Shown here piece after piece: positions 16,766 through 24,428 of a DNA stretch of 32,529 bases. How positions within the stretch are numbered: the first letter of the stretch is position 1; each line of letters starts with the position of its first letter. Origin of the DNA: Pseudomonadota bacterium (GTDB taxonomy: Bacteria; Myxococcota_A; UBA796; GCA-2862545); assembly GCA_002862545.1 (NCBI GenBank), contig PKDJ01000142.1:1-32529 (forward strand), given 5' to 3'. The notes beneath the pieces are model-generated. The model was given only the letters and a program-made list of their open reading frames with translations. It was not told the DNA's origin and ran no database searches. The translations under genes and the position numbers were made by a program.

Positions 16766-17667
16766 AGGTCACGTCCGGCGAAGCGCGCATACCCCAGCCC
16801 GACTGCGACGAGTCCCAGAGCGGAGCAGACGAGCGCAGCGACCATCCAGTCGAGGCCTGGCGCCCACATCGTCATGAGCCAGCCCTGCGGCAAGATCTGG
16901 ATCAGGAGGTCGGCCACGATGGCCCAGCCGTCGCCCCGCGTCTCGAGCCATCGGGCGATTCCCAGAGCGACCCAGCTGCCTGCAGTCATGCTGATCGCCA
17001 GCACTCTGGCCCAGGCCGGCGAGGCCGTGAGCTGGGAGCAGGCGACCCCGATGCCGACGAAGGGGATGCTGAAGAACCAGGCACGAACCGCGAACCACAC
17101 CAGGCCTGTCGCGAGGCCGAGCGGTGTGTGGCCGACCATGTAGAGCATGCCCACCGTCCAGACACCACCGATGGAGGCGGCGGCGGCAAGTCCCGTGAGC
17201 AGGAGCTGGCCGAGGAAGCGGCCGAGGACGATCTCCAGCCTGCCGGTGCGAAGAGCCTCGAAGCGGAGGGCGCGCGTGCGGACGTCGAGGGCGATCGACT
17301 CGGCGGATGCCGAGGCCGCAAAGAAGGGCACCAGCAGGAAGCTGAACCAGAGGTGGAAGATGGCGAGCAGTGGCCACTGCAGGAGGGCGTCGAGCTGGTC
17401 CGTGCCACCGACGGCCTGTGACAAGGCTCCGCGAAACTCTCGGTTGGCCTTGAGCTCCGTCAACATCGTTCCGGGGGTGTCGGTCGCCGGCACACCCAGT
17501 GTCGACGCCAGGCTCTGCTCGGCGGCCCCGATGATCTGCGTGAAGACGTAGGCTGCTCCAGCCGTGGCCACGACGTAGAGCACAATCAGCGCCAGAGCAC
17601 GCCATGTGCGCACGGCCCGCCTGACCTCGAACGAGGCGATGAGCCCGATGTCACGCAGCTCGGTCAA
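16762..17667 (-). CDS. ABC-2 type transporter permease
   Basis: A 301-residue membrane protein with about six helices (near 24-46, 105-125, 152-180, 180-208, 215-238, 275-296). A large loop of about 60 residues lies between helices one and two, a common layout in ABC-2 permeases of the NatB/GldF class. Residues about 120-150 (SIALDVRTRALRFE, GRLEIVLGRFLGQ) form the cytoplasmic coupling region ahead of helix three. Start and stop overlap both neighbours by four bases. It would form the pore for the adjacent ATPase. The cargo is unknown; the operon context points to an envelope protein or surface polymer. Confidence 0.85.
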   Translation of the reverse strand: MTELRDIGLIASFEVRRAVRTWRALALIVLYVVATAGAAYVFTQIIGAAEQSLASTLGVPATDTPGTMLTELKANREFRGALSQAVGGTDQLDALLQWPLLAIFHLWFSFLLVPFFAASASAESIALDVRTRALRFEALRTGRLEIVLGRFLGQLLLTGLAAAASIGGVWTVGMLYMVGHTPLGLATGLVWFAVRAWFFSIPFVGIGVACSQLTASPAWARVLAISMTAGSWVALGIARWLETRGDGWAIVADLLIQILPQGWLMTMWAPGLDWMVAALVCSALGLVAVGLGYARFAGRDL

Positions 17668-18401
17668 CGAGGGAGGTCCATGAAGACATCCACGATGGAG
17701 GAGTCCACCCAGGAGAAGGGGTCGTGCACGCCTGGGTCCACGTCAGCGAGCTGGTCGTCGTCGAGTGAGTCCACGATGCGGTCCTCGGCGGTGAGCATGA
17801 CGTCGAGCGTGTCCGCGGCGAACTCCATCGCCTCTCGTCGGGTCGGCTCCTCACCCGTCCGGACCCGCTCCGCGAAGTCCTCGGCGAGGCCGTAGAGGGC
17901 GTCGTTCATGTCTCCGACGGCGTCGTCGATGGAGGCGAGCTGGGCATCGTCTGGAGCGGCGTCCTCGATCAATGACGCGCGGACTTGCTTCTGGCGTAGG
18001 TTCATCATGTCGCGCATCGCGTCCACATCTCGCGCTGGGCCGCGGTCGGTGGCGTCACCGTCCTCGCTGTCAGGACGGACGACCTCGACTCTGGGCTCCA
18101 CCGGAACGGGGGTGACGGGCCCTGGACGCCTGGGGGCTTCGTCTGTGGTCTCGACCTGCGCGCGTGGACGTGGGCTCGCCTGGGGCGCTGCGGGCGTCGC
18201 CGTCTGCTCGAACGCCCTGCCCGCGAACATCCGGGCGAGATCGGTGCCGAGGTCAGCTGGGCTGCAGGGCCGAGCCTCACAGGCCTCCAGCTTCACCTGA
18301 AGGGCTCGAGCATTGGCGCGTGGCTCGAGGCCGCCGAGCATCAGTCCGAGGAGAAAGGCGCATGCCGCGACGAGGAGACCCTGGACACCGAGCGCTCGCA
18401 T
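17664..18401 (-). CDS. Membrane-anchored periplasmic protein of unknown family
   Basis: A 245-residue protein from ATG 18401; GGAG sits five bases upstream and overlaps the sulfatase stop (alternative GTG 18407). One N-terminal helix (about 8-26) is followed by a periplasmic domain with an early cysteine pair (CEARPC), which could be a disulfide. A Pro/Arg-rich linker spans about 70-125. A helical, acidic C-terminal domain covers about 130-245 (for example MRDMMNLRQKQVRASLIEDA in part, DRIVDSLDDDQLADVDPG). It is not recognised. The heptad-like spacing of the last domain resembles a heavy-metal-resistance/Spy-like helical bundle, but this is only an impression. The stop overlaps the ABC permease start. 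Confidence 0.72.
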   Translation of the reverse strand: MRALGVQGLLVAACAFLLGLMLGGLEPRANARALQVKLEACEARPCSPADLGTDLARMFAGRAFEQTATPAAPQASPRPRAQVETTDEAPRRPGPVTPVPVEPRVEVVRPDSEDGDATDRGPARDVDAMRDMMNLRQKQVRASLIEDAAPDDAQLASIDDAVGDMNDALYGLAEDFAERVRTGEEPTRREAMEFAADTLDVMLTAEDRIVDSLDDDQLADVDPGVHDPFSWVDSSIVDVFMDLPR

Positions 18402-18403
18402 GC

Positions 18404-20104
18404 TCACTCCGCCTGGCTGTAGACGAGATTCCCCGAGAGGCGGTCAAGCTCCCTCGATAGGTCGTAGTACGCACGCTCGGCCTCTGGGTCCAGGACATCC
18501 GCGAAGAGGTCTGGGCCCTCGTCGAGGGCATCGGCTTCGTATCGGTACAGGCGGTCGACCCCTCCATCGCGGATCAGCTTGTAGCGGTGAGTGCGCACCG
18601 CTTGTGTGTCGATCTCGCTGTAGGGGGGATGCCCGTTGGGAAAGAAGCGCTCGACATAGAGGTACTCCCTGGGCCATGCAGCGTCGGAGCTGCTCAGCAG
18701 TGGCATCAGCGAGTGCCCGTCCAGGACGACGGGGAGGCCGTCGGCTCCCATCACCGTGTCCGCGAACACGCCTGCGATGTCGGCGACAGTGGGCCAGATG
18801 TCGACCAGGTGGACGAGTGCGGGCTCGGTGCGACCTGGCTCTTCGATGTGGGGTCCGGTGACCAGGAGCGGCACGCGTGTGCCGCCGTCGAAGAGCGTGG
18901 CCTTGCCTCTGCTGCTGGACCACGGGGGGCGAATGGAGTGGTCGGGCGTTCCGTTGTCGCCGGCGACGATCACGGTGGTGCGGGCGAGCCGCTCCGGTCC
19001 GATTCCCGCGAGCAAGCGCCCCAGCTCGGTGTCGGCCGCCTCGAGCATCGCATCGTAGTAGTCCGCCTTCTGGTTGGCGGAGAAGTCGGCGGTCGAGGTG
19101 TGTAGGCTCCCCGGAGGGACGTGAAGCGGGCTGTGGGGGGCGGACAGGGGCAGGTAGAGGAGCCAGGGCTCGGGCATCGCCTCGACGCGAGCCAGGGCAT
19201 CGTCGATCTGGTCGGTCGTCAGGTAGCGATCGATGAAGCGCTGGGTACCGTTGGTGGTCTTCTCCCAGTGGTCGTACGTGATGGGAGCGCCGTCAGCCTG
19301 CGTCATCTCCGTGATGTTCCCCATGACGCCGCTGAACCACGCGAAGCCCTGGACGTTGGGGAGGTCAACGCCGGTCGGCGTGTCGAAGCCGGACAGGTGC
19401 CACTTGCCGACCATGCTGGTCGACCAGCGCTGGGGGGCCACGTCGAGCAGCTCGGGCAGGGTGACCTCGCTGGGGCGAAGCTCATAGGTGCCGCCGACGC
19501 GGACCGTGTCACCGATGCCCGTCCGGCGGCCGTAGCGCCCGGTGAGCAGGTTGGCGCGGGCAGCAGAGCACACGGGGGCGGCGTAGGCATTGGTGAAGCG
19601 GACGCCGGCCTCGGCGAGTGCGTCGAGGTTCGGTGTCGGGGGAGGGCTGGGGTGCAGACCATAGGCCCCGACCTTGTCGAGTCCGACGTCGTCGAGGAGG
19701 ACGACGAGGACGTTGCCGCCTGGGGGCTCGCTGGTCATGACCTCGGCGGACGCCGGCCGCGCAGCCAGATCGTCCGGTACAGCCGTACAGGTCCAGTGCT
19801 CGCCCCAGTCCGTCACGCCCGCCGGCACGGTGTCTCCAGGGTGGGTCGTGCCAGAGCCGACGAACGGCACGCCATCGACGGTCCAGCGCACATGGTGAGG
19901 GCTGGGTGGGGTGATGACACACTGGAGCGCCTCGCGTGCGCTCGGCTGCGACGGCACGATGGTCACGCTCGCGCTTGCGGGAGGTGCGGTGTCGACCACC
20001 CTCCTGGACGGCTCCTCTTCGGCTGGCACACAAGCCAGGAGCCCGAGCGCGGCCATGGCCCAGCTCGGCGGTGCCGCCTCTCCCCATCCGAGGTCGCGCA
20101 TCAT
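18404..20104 (-). CDS. Sulfatase-family lipoprotein with N-terminal Ig-like module
   Basis: A 566-residue protein from ATG 20104 (TGA overlap with the upstream stop); a longer start at 20167 is a shadow. The signal ends GLLAC, lipidating Cys25. Residues about 45-125 are an Ig-like module with WTVDG (74-78) and a likely Cys62-Cys106 disulfide. The sulfatase domain spans about 130-560. It has metal ligands in LLDDVG (Asp138-139), the formylglycine motif CSAAR with Cys179, TGRYG, KWHLSG and GDNGTPDH. This is a complete type I sulfatase active site of the C-x-A-x-R kind, needing a formylglycine-generating enzyme or anSME maturase encoded elsewhere. The substrate is a sulfate ester, probably on a polysaccharide. 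It sits second in the five-gene operon. Confidence 0.88.
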   Translation of the reverse strand: MMRDLGWGEAAPPSWAMAALGLLACVPAEEEPSRRVVDTAPPASASVTIVPSQPSAREALQCVITPPSPHHVRWTVDGVPFVGSGTTHPGDTVPAGVTDWGEHWTCTAVPDDLAARPASAEVMTSEPPGGNVLVVLLDDVGLDKVGAYGLHPSPPPTPNLDALAEAGVRFTNAYAAPVCSAARANLLTGRYGRRTGIGDTVRVGGTYELRPSEVTLPELLDVAPQRWSTSMVGKWHLSGFDTPTGVDLPNVQGFAWFSGVMGNITEMTQADGAPITYDHWEKTTNGTQRFIDRYLTTDQIDDALARVEAMPEPWLLYLPLSAPHSPLHVPPGSLHTSTADFSANQKADYYDAMLEAADTELGRLLAGIGPERLARTTVIVAGDNGTPDHSIRPPWSSSRGKATLFDGGTRVPLLVTGPHIEEPGRTEPALVHLVDIWPTVADIAGVFADTVMGADGLPVVLDGHSLMPLLSSSDAAWPREYLYVERFFPNGHPPYSEIDTQAVRTHRYKLIRDGGVDRLYRYEADALDEGPDLFADVLDPEAERAYYDLSRELDRLSGNLVYSQAE

Positions 20105-20760
20105 GGGGCGGAGGCGTCCACGAGCAGCTCTCGCTCGACGGTCTCGCCCTCTGCCTCGCCGTCCCACGGTGCGACGCTGACCGCCACGCGAAGGGGGGCC
20201 TCGTCATCTCGTCGAAGCGGAGCCAAGGCGAGCGAGCGGACGGCCTCGACGGGCTCACCATCCACCGTCCAGCGGATGTGCCAGGCCTCGGGATCGCCGT
20301 CTACGTCGAAGAAGCCGAACGTGCGCAGCTCGACCGCCTCGGGGGTCCAGGGCTTCTGGGGGGCACCCTCGCTCGCGGGCAGCGGGCGAGGAGGGGTGAA
20401 GACGAGCTCTGCATCGTCGAGCTGGGGCGGTGTGTTGCCGACGGTGACCGGCTCGCTCGTGATCTCACCCGTCGGGCCGACCGCCGAGCACGACACCCGC
20501 TGTCCCTTTCGGAAGTACAGGCCATCGAGCTGCCGGGTCGACACCTCGGCGATGCGCTGGCCGTCCACAGTCCACGAGACGGGCAGGGCACGCAGCTGCT
20601 CTTGAGAGCCGTCGGCGTCGACGCGGCACGACAGCGTGGTCGCCGTGTGCGGCGTGGTGGGCTCGAGCGAGACGGAGCGCACGGACGGTGCGCCGTCGCA
20701 GGCGACGAGCATGAAGGCTGCGGCCATGCGGAAGGACAGCGGGAGAGGCATCAGAGTCAT
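20101..20760 (-). CDS. Lipoprotein with two Ig-like modules
   Basis: A 219-residue protein from ATG 20760, chosen because it begins the signal peptide; an in-frame extension to 20787 adds an unlikely basic stretch. The lipobox FMLVAC lipidates Cys21. Module one (about 28-107) has Cys45 and Cys91 and the strand WTVDG (64-68). Module two (about 115-214) has RWTVDG (163-168). Both resemble the N-terminal module of the downstream sulfatase, with matching cysteine spacing and the same WTVDG signature. It may be a substrate-binding or scaffold partner of the sulfatase. The stop codon overlaps the sulfatase start (ATGATG). No catalytic motif is seen. Confidence 0.78.
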   Translation of the reverse strand: MTLMPLPLSFRMAAAFMLVACDGAPSVRSVSLEPTTPHTATTLSCRVDADGSQEQLRALPVSWTVDGQRIAEVSTRQLDGLYFRKGQRVSCSAVGPTGEITSEPVTVGNTPPQLDDAELVFTPPRPLPASEGAPQKPWTPEAVELRTFGFFDVDGDPEAWHIRWTVDGEPVEAVRSLALAPLRRDDEAPLRVAVSVAPWDGEAEGETVERELLVDASAP

Positions 20761-20796
20761 GCTACGTCGCCCCCCGCGGGAACACAAGCGGACGCC

Positions 20797-21228
20797 TCAG
20801 CCTCCGAGGGGCAGCGTCGGGGGCTGCGTGGTCGTGCCGCCGCCGGTCGTGCCCGTGTCGCCGGGCACGGCGCCGCCGCACGCCCAGACGGTCGAGCACA
20901 CGTCGTACAGGTCGTCGTACTCGCTGCCGATGGCCTTGCAGCTTCGCTTCATCAGCCGAATGCACTTGCGGGCCTGCTTCTTGTCGAACTCGCAGTTGTA
21001 CTCGAGGAACTCGGCGTCGTCGTCGTAGAGGTCCTGTGCCTCGTCGATGCAGTCGTCGAGGCTGTCGAAGTGGAAGAAGAACTGCGACGTGCTGCAGCGC
21101 TTCGACATCTTGCAGGAGACCTTGGCGGACTTCTCGCGCCAGTTCTTCTCGTTGGCCTTGCCGAAGCAGCCCGTGCCGAGCGCGAGCGCCAGTGCCACGA
21201 GTCCCAGTCCTGCGGTGCGACGGATCAT
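20797..21228 (-). CDS. Small cysteine-rich lipoprotein, unknown family
   Basis: A 143-residue protein from ATG 21228, with GGGAGG five bases upstream (a longer start at 21246 overlaps that site). The signal ends LGTGC, lipidating Cys21. The mature domain (about 30-120) has eight further cysteines in a helical, acidic/basic context (VSC, RC, DDC, YNC, RKC, RSC, DVC, WAC), enough for four disulfides. A flexible Gly/Thr/Pro tail ends the protein. I do not recognise the family, but small Cys-rich lipoproteins of this style are frequent in myxobacteria. It lies 36 bases before the Ig-like lipoprotein gene and could be cotranscribed. Confidence 0.75.
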   Translation of the reverse strand: MIRRTAGLGLVALALALGTGCFGKANEKNWREKSAKVSCKMSKRCSTSQFFFHFDSLDDCIDEAQDLYDDDAEFLEYNCEFDKKQARKCIRLMKRSCKAIGSEYDDLYDVCSTVWACGGAVPGDTGTTGGGTTTQPPTLPLGG

Positions 21229-21297
21229 GACGCCTCCCGCCCGCAAGGTAGCTGCAGGGCCGCGTGACGTGGGTGCGGTTGACGGCCCTTTTGCGGA

Positions 21298-22092
21298 CTA
21301 GAGCTTGGAGCCGAAGGCCTTGGCGAGGGCGAGGCTGAAGCCGACAGCGCGCTGAACGTCGGGGTCGCCCATCTTGAAGAAGGCTCCGAAGGCGCCGACC
21401 GGCTGCACGGACTGGGTGCGCGTCTCGACGAGTGCCGTGCTGGCGTGACTCGCGACACCGACGGTTGCCTCGAGGGCCTCGGTGAGGTTCTTGAACTCGG
21501 GGGAGCGCATCAAGCTCGCGATCTTCGGGAGCGTCGCGGCGCCCTCGGTCGTGAGCGTCTCGAGGTCGTCGGCACTCACCGCCGCGAGGGCATTGGTCAG
21601 CACCTCTAGGGTCGCCTGGTGCTCGAGGAGCTTCTCGGCGAGGTGGGCGCTGTCGAGCACCTTGTGGGCAAGCGGCGTCTGGTCGAGGGCCTTGTCGATC
21701 AGCGCCAGCGCTTCGGGCTGGGCGGCCTTTGCGGCGATGCCAGCAGCGGTGGTGCCTGCCACGAAGGGATCGACCCCGTGAGCGGTCGCCTGCTGAAAGG
21801 CAAAGTTCGCGGACTCAGCCAGCGCATCGCCAGCGAGGTGGACACGCGTGGCGAGGTTGCCGAAGGCATCGACGGCGGCCTCGATGCGGTCGAGTCGGTC
21901 GAGGAGGCGGTTCAGACCGTGCGCGACGGCGGGGTCCTTCAAGCGTGAGGCCACGTCGGGGACGACCACCTCCGTGGTGTACACCTCGGTAGGGGCGGAC
22001 TCGATGCCCGCTGCGGCGTCGACCTTCGCCTCGAGCGCGTCGAGTCGGGCCAGGATCCGGTCGAGGGCATCGGTGATCTGTGCGTCCGACAT
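21298..22092 (-). CDS. DUF1641-family protein
   Basis: A 264-residue, alanine-rich helical protein from ATG 22092, with GGAGG seven bases upstream. The first 25 residues form a leucine-spaced helix (ALDRILARLDALEAKV), repeated at about 62-78 (LNRLLDRLDRIEAAV), suggesting a coiled-coil pair. The C-terminal GAFGAFFKMGDPDVQRAVG and following ALAKAFG match the DUF1641 signature. In other bacteria DUF1641 proteins neighbour formate dehydrogenase or sulfide:quinone oxidoreductase genes; no such gene is here, and the role is unknown. It follows the potassium channel gene after an 84-base gap containing a hairpin. Confidence 0.82.
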   Translation of the reverse strand: MSDAQITDALDRILARLDALEAKVDAAAGIESAPTEVYTTEVVVPDVASRLKDPAVAHGLNRLLDRLDRIEAAVDAFGNLATRVHLAGDALAESANFAFQQATAHGVDPFVAGTTAAGIAAKAAQPEALALIDKALDQTPLAHKVLDSAHLAEKLLEHQATLEVLTNALAAVSADDLETLTTEGAATLPKIASLMRSPEFKNLTEALEATVGVASHASTALVETRTQSVQPVGAFGAFFKMGDPDVQRAVGFSLALAKAFGSKL

Positions 22093-22134
22093 CGTCAGCC
22101 TCCGTCAGCGGCGCTCGCTAACGCGGCGCGTCGA

Positions 22135-22167
22135 ACCTGTCCGGCGCATGCCGTGTGCGGGACAGGT
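22135..22167. terminator. Hairpin between the Kir channel and DUF1641 genes
   Basis: ACCTGTCC (22135-22142) and GGACAGGT (22160-22167) are perfect 8-base arms around a 17-base loop. The structure begins ten bases after the channel stop. It probably ends or attenuates the channel message before DUF1641. Confidence 0.5.
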
Positions 22168-22176
22168 GGGGGTCGA

Positions 22177-23076
22177 TCACAGCGGCTCAGTCGCGTCGAG
22201 GTGCTGTGGCTCGATGGTGAGGCGCCCGTTGCGGGTCACCATGATGTCGACGAAGCGCTCGCCATGCTTCACCATCGACGAGGGGTAGTACCACTGGCTG
22301 TGGACCGTCTGGGCGATCGTGTCGTCGATCCCCGTCACGGTGACCACGAGGAACACGATCCGGTCGGCGAACTCCTCGGGCCGGATTCCATAGAGCGGGC
22401 TCGTCGGCGTGATCGCGTGCATGGCCGTGAACGACAGGGCGAACACGGGCGAGCGGTCGCGCTCCAGCTCCAGGTTGTAGAAGCGTCGCATGAAGTCGCC
22501 CTCGGAGGAGGTCTCGTCCACCAGGACGGTGGCGGTGAGCCGAAGGTCGACGATGTGACTGCTGCGCTCGTTGACCATGCGGAACATCAGCGTGGGGACG
22601 CCGTTGCGAGGTGCGACGACGGCGACGTTGCTGAACCGCACGCGGGCGGTGGGGCGGGCGAACTTCTGGAAGATGATGCCTGTGGCCAGGCCGACGCCGA
22701 GCAGCCCGCAGAACACCTCCACCGCGACGACGATGTGCGCGTAGGGCGTCGTCGGTGACATCGCGCCGTAGCCGATCGTCGAGATCGTCTGAACCGAGAA
22801 CGAGAACGCCAGCAAGAAGCTGTCTGGCTGCTCGGACCCGATGCAGTCCCCGCCGGCCAGGTACAGGCAGGCGAAGAACACATTGACGGCGACGTAGCCC
22901 GCGAAGAGCACGAGGGAGAGGGTCGGCCAGGAGGACCGGAGGATGTAGTGGTAGGCATCTCTCCAGGGCGTGAACGGTCCACCGGCGCCCCAGAAGCGCA
23001 GGATGCCGTCGCTCACGTCGGGCCTGGCCGCGCCGCTGCGTGGCTTTGGGCTGTCATCAGGGCGGGTAGAAGACAT
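22177..23076 (-). CDS. KirBac-type inward-rectifier potassium channel
   Basis: A 299-residue protein from ATG 23076, with GGAG three bases upstream; a long in-frame extension into the subtilase region is a shadow. The N-terminus ends in the amphipathic slide helix (PFTPWRDAYHYILRSSW). TM1 is at about 51-74, then the pore helix and selectivity filter STIGYG (99-104), then TM2 at about 111-137. The remainder (about 145-299) is the cytoplasmic beta-sandwich IRK domain, including RMVNERSSHIVD and YGIRPEEFADR. It would be a tetrameric K+ channel of the inner membrane. The filter reads TIGYG instead of the commoner TVGYG, which is a normal variant. It is divergent from the subtilase gene, with 66 bases between starts. 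Confidence 0.93.
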   Translation of the reverse strand: MSSTRPDDSPKPRSGAARPDVSDGILRFWGAGGPFTPWRDAYHYILRSSWPTLSLVLFAGYVAVNVFFACLYLAGGDCIGSEQPDSFLLAFSFSVQTISTIGYGAMSPTTPYAHIVVAVEVFCGLLGVGLATGIIFQKFARPTARVRFSNVAVVAPRNGVPTLMFRMVNERSSHIVDLRLTATVLVDETSSEGDFMRRFYNLELERDRSPVFALSFTAMHAITPTSPLYGIRPEEFADRIVFLVVTVTGIDDTIAQTVHSQWYYPSSMVKHGERFVDIMVTRNGRLTIEPQHLDATEPL

Positions 23077-23142
23077 ATGCTCCGAATAGGCCAATAGACG
23101 TGTGCGTCGCAAGGCCAACCCCTGCCGAGAGGAACATTCCCC
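23077..23142. promoter_or_regulatory. Divergent intergenic region, Kir channel / subtilase
   Basis: The 66-base spacer must hold both promoters. It has the two AT-richer spots of the area, GAATAGG (23084-23090) and AATAGACG (23093-23100). The latter contains a TAGAC-type -10 candidate for the plus strand, 42 bases before ATG 23143. No confident -35 was found. Confidence 0.35.
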
Positions 23143-24357
23143 ATGCGCAACTCTGCCTTGTTGCTGACGACGCTCGCCCTGGCCTCCGCGGGCTGTACGG
23201 ACGAGGCGCTGCGTGACGCTCTCACGGGCATGTACTTCGTCAAGCTGGACAGCGAGCCTGCAAAGGTCGCGAGTGTCGCGGTCGAGCTTGCCAACGCCTT
23301 CAACCTCGAGCTCGTGCACGTCTACGACAGTGCGTCGGAGGGCATGTCCGTCCGTCTGCCTCACCTGCTCGTGCCCGAGCTCGAGAAGGTGCGGGAGATC
23401 GAGTTCATCGTCGAGGACGGTGAGGAACAGCGCCTTCCGGACGAAGAGACGCCCGCCGACGAGGACATCTCCTCCGACCCCGCCGTGGTCGTCGGTCCGG
23501 ATGAGGTGCCTGCCAGTCTGGTGCGGGTCGGTGCTCCCTACGTCGGGGGAGTCGACCTCTCCGGGGTCCATGTGGCGGTCATCGACACGGGCGTCGATGC
23601 GGCCCATCCGGACCTGAACGTGGTGGGGGAGATCGACATCGTCGCGCAGTCCGGCTCGGGTGGAGCCGCTCCCGGCTACGACCCGAACGGTCACGGGACC
23701 CACGTCGCCGGCACCATCGGCGCGTCGGCCGACTCCGAGGGCGTCGTGGGCGTTGCCCCGGGTGTTCCCATCCACGCCATCCGCGTGCTCAACGAGGTCG
23801 GCAGTGGCTACTGGACGGACATCGTCGCGGGCCTCGAGTACGTCCTCGAGCATCCGGAGATCCGGGTCGTGAACCTGTCCCTCGGCGGGCCGGCGATGAA
23901 CGGACCCGACCCGATGCGTGACGCCATCAAGCGACTCGAAGATTCAGGTGTCACCGTCGTGATCGCTGCCGGCAACGAGGCCCAGGACACCGCCAACGTC
24001 GCGCCTGCGGGCTACGATCTGGGCGTGGTCGTGAGCGCCTACGATGCGGACGGCGGCGACAACGGCTGGGCGTGGTTCTCCAACTTCGGCGACGCCGTCG
24101 ACATCGCCGCGCCGGGAGTCGCGATCGCGTCGACCTGGCCCGATGGGCAGTACGCCGACCTGGATGGCACCTCGATGGCCACACCCGCCGTCGCCGGTGC
24201 CGCGGCGGTCTACATGGCCCTGCAGCCCGACGCGACACCAGCTGAGGTTCGTCAGGCCCTGATCGACACGGCGGAGCAGTCGGTTCCGGGCCAGAACGGC
24301 CAGCACTCCGAGCCGCTGCTGGATGCGGAGGCCCTCTTCGCCAGTGCCGGAGGCTGA
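23143..24357 (+). CDS. Subtilisin-family (S8) serine protease lipoprotein
   Basis: A 404-residue protein with lipobox LASAGC (Cys18). Residues about 28-95 form an inhibitor-I9-type propeptide (MYFVKLDSEP to FIVED). The peptidase domain spans about 120-380. The catalytic triad is Asp148 (AVIDTGVD), His184 (NGHGTHVAG) and Ser344 (GTSMATPAVAG), with oxyanion Asn278 (AAGNEA). All expected residues are present, so an active protease is likely. It would be exported, self-processed, and held at the membrane by its lipid until the propeptide is cut, which may release the mature enzyme because the lipid sits on the propeptide side. AGAGG precedes the ATG by about ten bases. Confidence 0.92.
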   Translation: MRNSALLLTTLALASAGCTDEALRDALTGMYFVKLDSEPAKVASVAVELANAFNLELVHVYDSASEGMSVRLPHLLVPELEKVREIEFIVEDGEEQRLPDEETPADEDISSDPAVVVGPDEVPASLVRVGAPYVGGVDLSGVHVAVIDTGVDAAHPDLNVVGEIDIVAQSGSGGAAPGYDPNGHGTHVAGTIGASADSEGVVGVAPGVPIHAIRVLNEVGSGYWTDIVAGLEYVLEHPEIRVVNLSLGGPAMNGPDPMRDAIKRLEDSGVTVVIAAGNEAQDTANVAPAGYDLGVVVSAYDADGGDNGWAWFSNFGDAVDIAAPGVAIASTWPDGQYADLDGTSMATPAVAGAAAVYMALQPDATPAEVRQALIDTAEQSVPGQNGQHSEPLLDAEALFASAGG

Positions 24358-24378
24358 GCGGACGGGGCGGCGGTCCGC
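24358..24378. terminator. Hairpin after the subtilase gene
   Basis: GCGGAC (24358-24363) and GTCCGC (24373-24378) pair around a 9-base loop, starting directly after the stop codon. It is GC-rich and lacks a T-run. Confidence 0.45.
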
Positions 24379-24428
24379 GACAGGTGGGGCGTCGGGCAGT
24401 TAGCTGCGTCTCCTGAGCGGAGTCCGCC

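Noticed and set aside
20105..20167. Longer sulfatase start at 20167
   Set aside because: The added residues are Arg/Gly shadow sequence of the upstream gene; the signal peptide begins at the ATG overlapping the preceding stop.
23077..23853. N-terminal extension of the Kir channel frame
   Set aside because: It is antisense to the subtilase gene and outside the normal channel length.
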